Source of the DNA: Draconibacterium orientale
GTDB lineage: Bacteria; Bacteroidota; Bacteroidia; Bacteroidales; FEN-979
Assembly: GCA_020719165.1 (NCBI GenBank)
Contig: DYQT01000010.1
Span: 1 to 34,293 of the forward strand
Reading direction: 5' to 3'
DNA length: 34,293 bases
Below, piece after piece: positions 29,818 to 34,293 of the stretch (the first letter of the stretch is position 1; each line of letters starts with the position of its first letter). The notes under the pieces are model-generated. The model saw nothing but the letters and a program-made list of their open reading frames with translations, ran no database searches and was not told the origin of the DNA. Made by a program: the position numbers and the translations under genes.

Positions 29818-31536
29818 TTATTGAAGAATTATCAAACCTATCATATCTAATTTCTCAGTTATTTCTTTATCAACTTCTGAAGGATTCAATAGTCGTATCA
29901 ATTTATAATAATCACGTTTATAAAAATCCTGTGGAAACTTTAGCCGTTTATAAAACTCATTAAAAATAATATCAAGCCAATCATCCGATAATTTTGTTTT
30001 ATTCCACCATTCGTTCGTGGGATCATTCAAGTAGATTTTAGGAGTGACATCTTCAATTGCTTGTCTCATTACTTCCTGTATTCTTACACCACCAATATAA
30101 GGATATTGATTTCCCATCAGGGAGGCGTGCCTGATGAGCAATTCAGGTTTTGCAAAATAGTTTTCAAGTTCTCTTTTGCTCCAACACATGACGTTGAGTT
30201 TTGGATTAGCCTGAAGATTTGGCAGATAATCAAAAATTGCTAATCCTTTTAATTCCGGGAAAATCTCTGAGAGAGACACAAAGTTATTAATAGCAGTCCA
30301 GGGAACATTGTCCGACGTATATTGAACATTGGCAAATTTCAAATATGGCTCTACTTTGTGATTGATTTTTAATGCAAACTGTTTCAGCATTTCTAAATCA
30401 GTCGATCCCTCAAGATATAATATGTGTTTTTTTGATTTTGCCAAATAATATTTTTCCCATCCGATATCGGTTAATGATTTTCGGAAGTTTTTCAATTTTT
30501 GAGAAGAGTTTACACTATTTAACTCATGGACAGTATTTTCGATAATTGCTACGATTTTTGAGGCGTCAGCAGCTTCGTCCAGCACGACTTCGGAATGTGA
30601 GGCGATTAATACCTGTGAATTCATGTCGCTGGCAACTTCATTTATTATTTGGAACGCTTCTCTTTGCCTGATCACTTCAAGGTGGGCATCAGGTTCATCC
30701 AATAAAAGAATTACATTGGGATTCGCATACATATAGGAAAGCAGCAGTAACGTTTGTTGAAATCCTCTTCCAGCCGATGAAATATCATAGAGAATTTCAT
30801 TTTCCCTGTATTGCAACTGAATAATCCCGGTGGCTTTAATGAACTCTGGTTTTAATAAATCTGCGCCGAACATCGACTTGATCCCTTTGCACAATTTTTT
30901 CCACTTTTCTTCGGGATCATATCCCGTAGAATGGGGTGTGTCCGGGAATAGAATTTCATAACATATATTCCTTAAAACCTCTGCTGTCTTTCCCTCTCCT
31001 AATTTTCTGGAAATAGAGCCTTGTGTGAGTTTATCTTCATTTGTCGAAATTCCGGACATGGGTTGCAAAAATCCAAAGTGAATACCTTTATCCTTTTCAT
31101 AAAAAGACTTTACTTCTTTAAGACCACTGGTTATTCTACAGGAGAAAGACTCTGCATTTGAAAATTCAAACTCAGCATTGCAGGTCCAATCTTTCCCTTC
31201 CTCTTCACCTTTGAGTTCAACTTCAAGTTTAACATGTTTCGTCTGACCGGATTCACTTGTCTCAGTCACTTTTCGTTTTCGCCATAAGAATCTTGCATCT
31301 GCAATAGGACTGTTTAGCAGATCCCTGCGGTTAATTGTTACGGCACCACTTCTGTTGAGATCATTTTTAATGTTTGCCTGGATGAAATTTGTAACACCAA
31401 TTTCCCATAAGCACAAAGCTTGAAATATCGTTGATTTGCCCGAATTATTTGGACCAATGATTACCACTGATTGTGCTAAAGGAAAAGAAACCGTTTCCAG
31501 TTTTTTGAAGTTCTTAATACTGATGTGGGTTATCAT
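29818..31536 (-). CDS. OLD-family AAA ATPase/TOPRIM endonuclease-like protein
   Basis: ITHISIKNFKKLETVSFPLAQSVVIIGPNNSGKSTIFQAL (Walker A), VILLLDEPDAHLEVIRQREAFQII (Walker B), ILYLEGSTDLEMLKQFA...GLAIFDYLPN...CWSKRELENYF (TOPRIM-like). ORF can extend to 31569. Confidence 0.85.
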   Translation of the reverse strand: MITHISIKNFKKLETVSFPLAQSVVIIGPNNSGKSTIFQALCLWEIGVTNFIQANIKNDLNRSGAVTINRRDLLNSPIADARFLWRKRKVTETSESGQTKHVKLEVELKGEEEGKDWTCNAEFEFSNAESFSCRITSGLKEVKSFYEKDKGIHFGFLQPMSGISTNEDKLTQGSISRKLGEGKTAEVLRNICYEILFPDTPHSTGYDPEEKWKKLCKGIKSMFGADLLKPEFIKATGIIQLQYRENEILYDISSAGRGFQQTLLLLSYMYANPNVILLLDEPDAHLEVIRQREAFQIINEVASDMNSQVLIASHSEVVLDEAADASKIVAIIENTVHELNSVNSSQKLKNFRKSLTDIGWEKYYLAKSKKHILYLEGSTDLEMLKQFALKINHKVEPYLKFANVQYTSDNVPWTAINNFVSLSEIFPELKGLAIFDYLPNLQANPKLNVMCWSKRELENYFAKPELLIRHASLMGNQYPYIGGVRIQEVMRQAIEDVTPKIYLNDPTNEWWNKTKLSDDWLDIIFNEFYKRLKFPQDFYKRDYYKLIRLLNPSEVDKEITEKLDMIGLIILQ

Positions 31537-31559
31537 AATAGCAATTATTTTTTGGTTTT

Positions 31560-31759
31560 TTATTTCCATTTCTCCGGAATTTTAAGTTCAAATCCATCGG
31601 GCTTAACAATCGTGTCGATGAAATTGCCGCGGACAAATCGTTATCACCTGAGATGAGGATCGCGGTGTCAAATAAATAGTATCGGTTCCATCCCTTTGAC
31701 TTTAAGCCAAAATACAGATTGAATCCATCAATATACACCACTGTTCTTTTCATTTTCAA
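31560..31759 (-). pseudogene. Remnant of an NYN-domain (LabA/DUF88-like) ribonuclease gene with two apparent internal deletions
   Basis: KRTVVYIDGFNLYFGLKSKGWNRYY (NYN N-terminus) is fused directly to FDTAILISGDNDLSAAI (a motif normally ~100 aa later), then in another frame FIDTIVKPDGFELKIPEKWK* (typical C-terminus). Confidence 0.75.
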
Positions 31760-31813
31760 TACTTTTTTCTTGCAATCCGGTCATTTTTTATTATAGTTGC
31801 ATCATTAACCGAG

Positions 31814-31867
31814 CCGGAGATAGCATCTCCGGTTTGACGGCAAGGGCAACATTGCCGTTTCTTTTTT
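31814..31867 (+). terminator. Tandem hairpins CCGGAGAT-AGC-ATCTCCGG and ACGGCAA-N8-TTGCCGT followed by TTCTTTTTT
   Basis: Perfect 8-bp stem (31814-31832) and perfect 7-bp stem (31837-31858), then a T-tract. Terminator-like on the + strand although both flanking genes are on the - strand; could instead be a REP-like element. Confidence 0.6.
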
Positions 31868-31913
31868 ACATCCACGTCATCTTTCCCAACAAATCTAAGC
31901 AATAATCATTTCG

Positions 31914-33146
31914 CTATTTCACCTGATCCCCATTAATTATCCCCAGCCACCGCAGTACAGCCATCGTCACGGTCTTCCTTGCCACATTAAAATCATCCAC
32001 TTTTTCCTGGTTTTTAGGTTCCACCAGCGTTGCCAGAAAATAAACTTTGCCTTTCACTTCAATCCACCCAACGAACCACCCGTAATTGTTGCCATTTCGA
32101 ACAGCCCATCCGGTTTTCCCGTTCAGGGTATATTCGGGGGTGGTTTCATTCATCATGATGATTTTCACCTCCTGCATCACAGATTTCTTTAATGGAAGGT
32201 TTTCTTCATACAAGCGCCTCAGAAATCCAATCTGCTGCCTTGGTGTGATGCGTGAATTTCCTTCCAGCCAAAACAAATCGATGTTGTCGGTCCGCACATC
32301 CATCCCTGGATAGTTCATCATTGCAAGGAACGACTTCATACGGCCAGGTCCGATCTTGCGAGCCAGTTCCTGGTAACATGGAACACATGAAACCGCGAAC
32401 GCTTCCTTCAATGTCAGCTCTTTTTCCCATTGTGGGAGCCTGCGTTTCTCTCCCTGCCACCTGAAAATATAGTTTGTGTCGATCATGTCATTTTCAAGTC
32501 CGATTAGGGTGTTTGGTATCTTGAAGGTGGAGGCAGGGAGGTAGCCGCTGTCCCATCTGGCAGGATCATAACCAAAGAATCTGTTTGTTTCAGGGTCGAG
32601 GATCATGATGGTTCCCGTGAGACCATATTTATCGAATATACTTTTCAGCGCCAGCGCAGAGTCAGTGCCCGATTTCAACGCTGTAACCTGCTTCATAATG
32701 TCGTTGGGAATGGTTGCCGAGAGAACATATTGTGCAATCTTCCATGTTCCCTCCTTTTTTACCAGCACTCCCGATCCCCGGCATACTCCCATCTGAGTCG
32801 TCAGCAACTCGTCAAACCATGCCGTGCTGCCTTCACGACCCAGGTATAGGTTACGGTTGAAGGAATGAAAATCCCAGGTCTTCTTCCTGTCAAAATGGGG
32901 CTTGCACCAGACGCTGAATTCAGTCGTGGTCCAGTATTCCGAGGCATCGGTGCCGATGAATACTCCATCGGGCGTCATGGCGCCGATGTAGGCCGTGTGG
33001 TTGCCTTGGGCCGCATCGCGGTGCCACTTGTCCAATAATCGATTTAAATGGTTTTGTAAACTGTCATTTAACGAAAGTGCTTGCAGTGGCTGGCATGCAG
33101 TCACGGATACAATGATTAGCACAAGAAGAAAGGTGACATTTTTCAT
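31914..33146 (-). CDS. SnoaL-like (NTF2-fold) domain fused to class D (OXA-like) beta-lactamase, putative lipoprotein
   Basis: Lipobox-like MKNVTFLLVLIIVSVTAC; N-terminal LLDKWHRDAAQGNHTAYIGAMTPDGVFIGTDASEYW...STAWFDELLTT...GSGVLVKKEGTWKIAQYVLS (SnoaL/DUF4440-like); C-terminal PASTFKIPNTLIGLE (STFK), SCVPCYQELARKIG (SxV), FWLEG, NGKTGWAV (KTG). Confidence 0.88.
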   Translation of the reverse strand: MKNVTFLLVLIIVSVTACQPLQALSLNDSLQNHLNRLLDKWHRDAAQGNHTAYIGAMTPDGVFIGTDASEYWTTTEFSVWCKPHFDRKKTWDFHSFNRNLYLGREGSTAWFDELLTTQMGVCRGSGVLVKKEGTWKIAQYVLSATIPNDIMKQVTALKSGTDSALALKSIFDKYGLTGTIMILDPETNRFFGYDPARWDSGYLPASTFKIPNTLIGLENDMIDTNYIFRWQGEKRRLPQWEKELTLKEAFAVSCVPCYQELARKIGPGRMKSFLAMMNYPGMDVRTDNIDLFWLEGNSRITPRQQIGFLRRLYEENLPLKKSVMQEVKIIMMNETTPEYTLNGKTGWAVRNGNNYGWFVGWIEVKGKVYFLATLVEPKNQEKVDDFNVARKTVTMAVLRWLGIINGDQVK

Positions 33147-33220
33147 GGATTGCTTTGTTTTCTCAGATGGCAAAATTATGGAAGATAATGAAAGGGGCAG
33201 GTATTTGACTAAAAACATAT

Positions 33221-33251
33221 TTTGGAAAATAAATAAATTTGACTATTTTTG
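33221..33251 (+). promoter_or_regulatory. Putative promoter TTTG-N19-TATTTTTG for the HEPN/MNT module
   Basis: TTTG 33221-33224 and TATTTTTG 33244-33251; ATG at 33272. Confidence 0.55.
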
Positions 33252-33291
33252 TCAAAACAAATTTTGTCAAAATGTTAACTTTTGGTCAAAA
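33247..33291 (+). promoter_or_regulatory. Iterated operator candidate: TTTTGTCAAAA, TTTTGTCAAAA, TTTTGGTCAAAA
   Basis: Copies at 33247-33257, 33262-33272 and 33280-33291; each is a TTTTG...CAAAA palindrome. Copies overlap the -7 box, the start codon and the first codons of the XRE-MNT gene. Confidence 0.65.
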
Positions 33292-33862
33292 AATCAGAAC
33301 CTGCAGAATTGAGCGCAAATTACCCCTGCGGATTATTGCTGCAGAATTGGATGTTGATCAGGCCATCCTCAGTAAAATCGAACGTGGATTAAAACGGGCC
33401 ACACGCGAACATGTGCTGAAACTAGCAGCCTTTTTTTCTATCAATTTAAATGAACTCCTGTTAGCCTGGCTTTCCGATAACCTGGTTTATACGCTCCAGT
33501 CGGAGGAGTTTGCCATAGAGGCTTTGCAGGTTGCTGAAGAGAAAGTTGGCTATGCAAGGAAAGAAAAGTTAAACCGGATCACCCTAATCCAAAGATTACA
33601 GGATTTTTTCAGCAACGACGGACGAGTTTCAAAAGTATGGTTGTTTGGATCATACGCCAGAGGGCAGGAGCGGATAGGAAGTGACGTTGATCTGATGGTT
33701 TCATACTCAGAAAAGGCATCCGGAACATTATTTGACTACGCCGATATTAAATATCAGCTAGAACTGTTGCTCAATTTGAAAGTTGACATTGTTGAGGAGG
33801 GGTTCATTAACACCTTCGCACAGAATAATATAAATAGGGATAAAGTATTGATTTATGGATAA
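33272..33862 (+). CDS. XRE-family HTH fused to minimal nucleotidyltransferase (MntA-like antitoxin)
   Basis: MLTFGQKIRTCRIERKLPLRIIAAELDVDQAILSKIERGLKRATREHVLKLAAFF (HTH) plus VWLFGSYARGQERIGSDVDLMVSY (GSxARG...SDxDL MNT motif). Confidence 0.88.
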   Translation: MLTFGQKIRTCRIERKLPLRIIAAELDVDQAILSKIERGLKRATREHVLKLAAFFSINLNELLLAWLSDNLVYTLQSEEFAIEALQVAEEKVGYARKEKLNRITLIQRLQDFFSNDGRVSKVWLFGSYARGQERIGSDVDLMVSYSEKASGTLFDYADIKYQLELLLNLKVDIVEEGFINTFAQNNINRDKVLIYG

Positions 33863-34202
33863 TTTTGAGCCCTCATCTGTCGAAAGGCTTGTACATATCT
33901 CGACTGCGATAGAGCAGATTCTCAAATTCTGCGATGGGAAAACCGAAGCCGATTTCCTGAGTGATGATATGCTGAGCAGCAGTGTTTTGTATCAATTTAT
34001 CATCATTGGTGAGGCAATTCAATTTGTTGATCACGAAATTCTTAAGAAACATCCATATCCATGGCATTTACCACGTTCGTTTCGAAATTATATTGCGCAT
34101 GAGTATTTCGGAATGAATCTTAAGCAAGTATTTAAAACAGTTACAGATTTATTGCCTGATTTTAAGGTGTTGGTAGACAGAATGATTGAACAGGAACGAT
34201 AA
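33855..34202 (+). CDS. HEPN-domain (DUF86/HepT-like) toxin
   Basis: 115 aa; RSFRNYIAHEYFG contains the RX4HXY HEPN motif (RNYIAHEY); 8-nt overlap with the MNT gene. Confidence 0.88.
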   Translation: MDNFEPSSVERLVHISTAIEQILKFCDGKTEADFLSDDMLSSSVLYQFIIIGEAIQFVDHEILKKHPYPWHLPRSFRNYIAHEYFGMNLKQVFKTVTDLLPDFKVLVDRMIEQER

Positions 34203-34293
34203 TTTTGATCTGTTTCCATTGTCAAATCAATGCAGCTATTAATTTTTACTGCTTATCCCTTTCGGTCAAGTGATTTTTTAGTACATTTGGATA

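Noticed and set aside
29818-31569. Gabija or Septu defence system
   Set aside because: OLD-like protein present but no GajB-type helicase or HNH partner beside it in the window.
34282-34289. TACATTTG at the right edge as a promoter for a gene beyond the window
   Set aside because: No convincing -33 element and no downstream sequence to judge.

Overview
This is a 34.3 kb window from a Bacteroidetes (probably Bacteroidales-like) chromosome, judged from a T9SS translocon gene, a T9SS cargo CTD and TAnnTTTG promoters. The left and middle parts are mostly core genes. A minus-strand run reads recX -> prfB (with the classical RF2 +1 programmed frameshift) -> ArsC-like -> fumC (cut by the window edge). 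Next come a DUF4838/discoidin-type protein with an apparent 1-nt frameshift, a large GH38 alpha-mannosidase, two tandem TlpA-like thioredoxin-fold proteins, and a two-gene surface-protein unit (a beta-helix-like protein plus a T9SS-sorted protein with five ~71-aa 'GYEYWFD' repeats). These are followed by ruvA - sprA/sov - gcvH - VanZ, then uvrC and a TonB-dependent-receptor-like outer membrane protein. The right-hand ~6 kb is accessory: a DUF1186/SEC-C protein, an orphan OLD-family ATPase/TOPRIM nuclease beside a deletion-riddled NYN-domain remnant, a tandem-hairpin element, a SnoaL-like domain fused to a class D (OXA-like) beta-lactamase, and a HEPN/MNT (HepT/MntA-like) toxin-antitoxin pair. 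The MNT antitoxin carries an N-terminal XRE helix-turn-helix, and an iterated TTTTGTCAAAA operator candidate overlaps its -7 box and start codon. Two heptanucleotide tandem repeats (ATTTACG and AATTACG) sit against stop codons. No tRNA, rRNA, CRISPR array or intact transposon was recognised. All calls come from reading the sequence; no database search was run.
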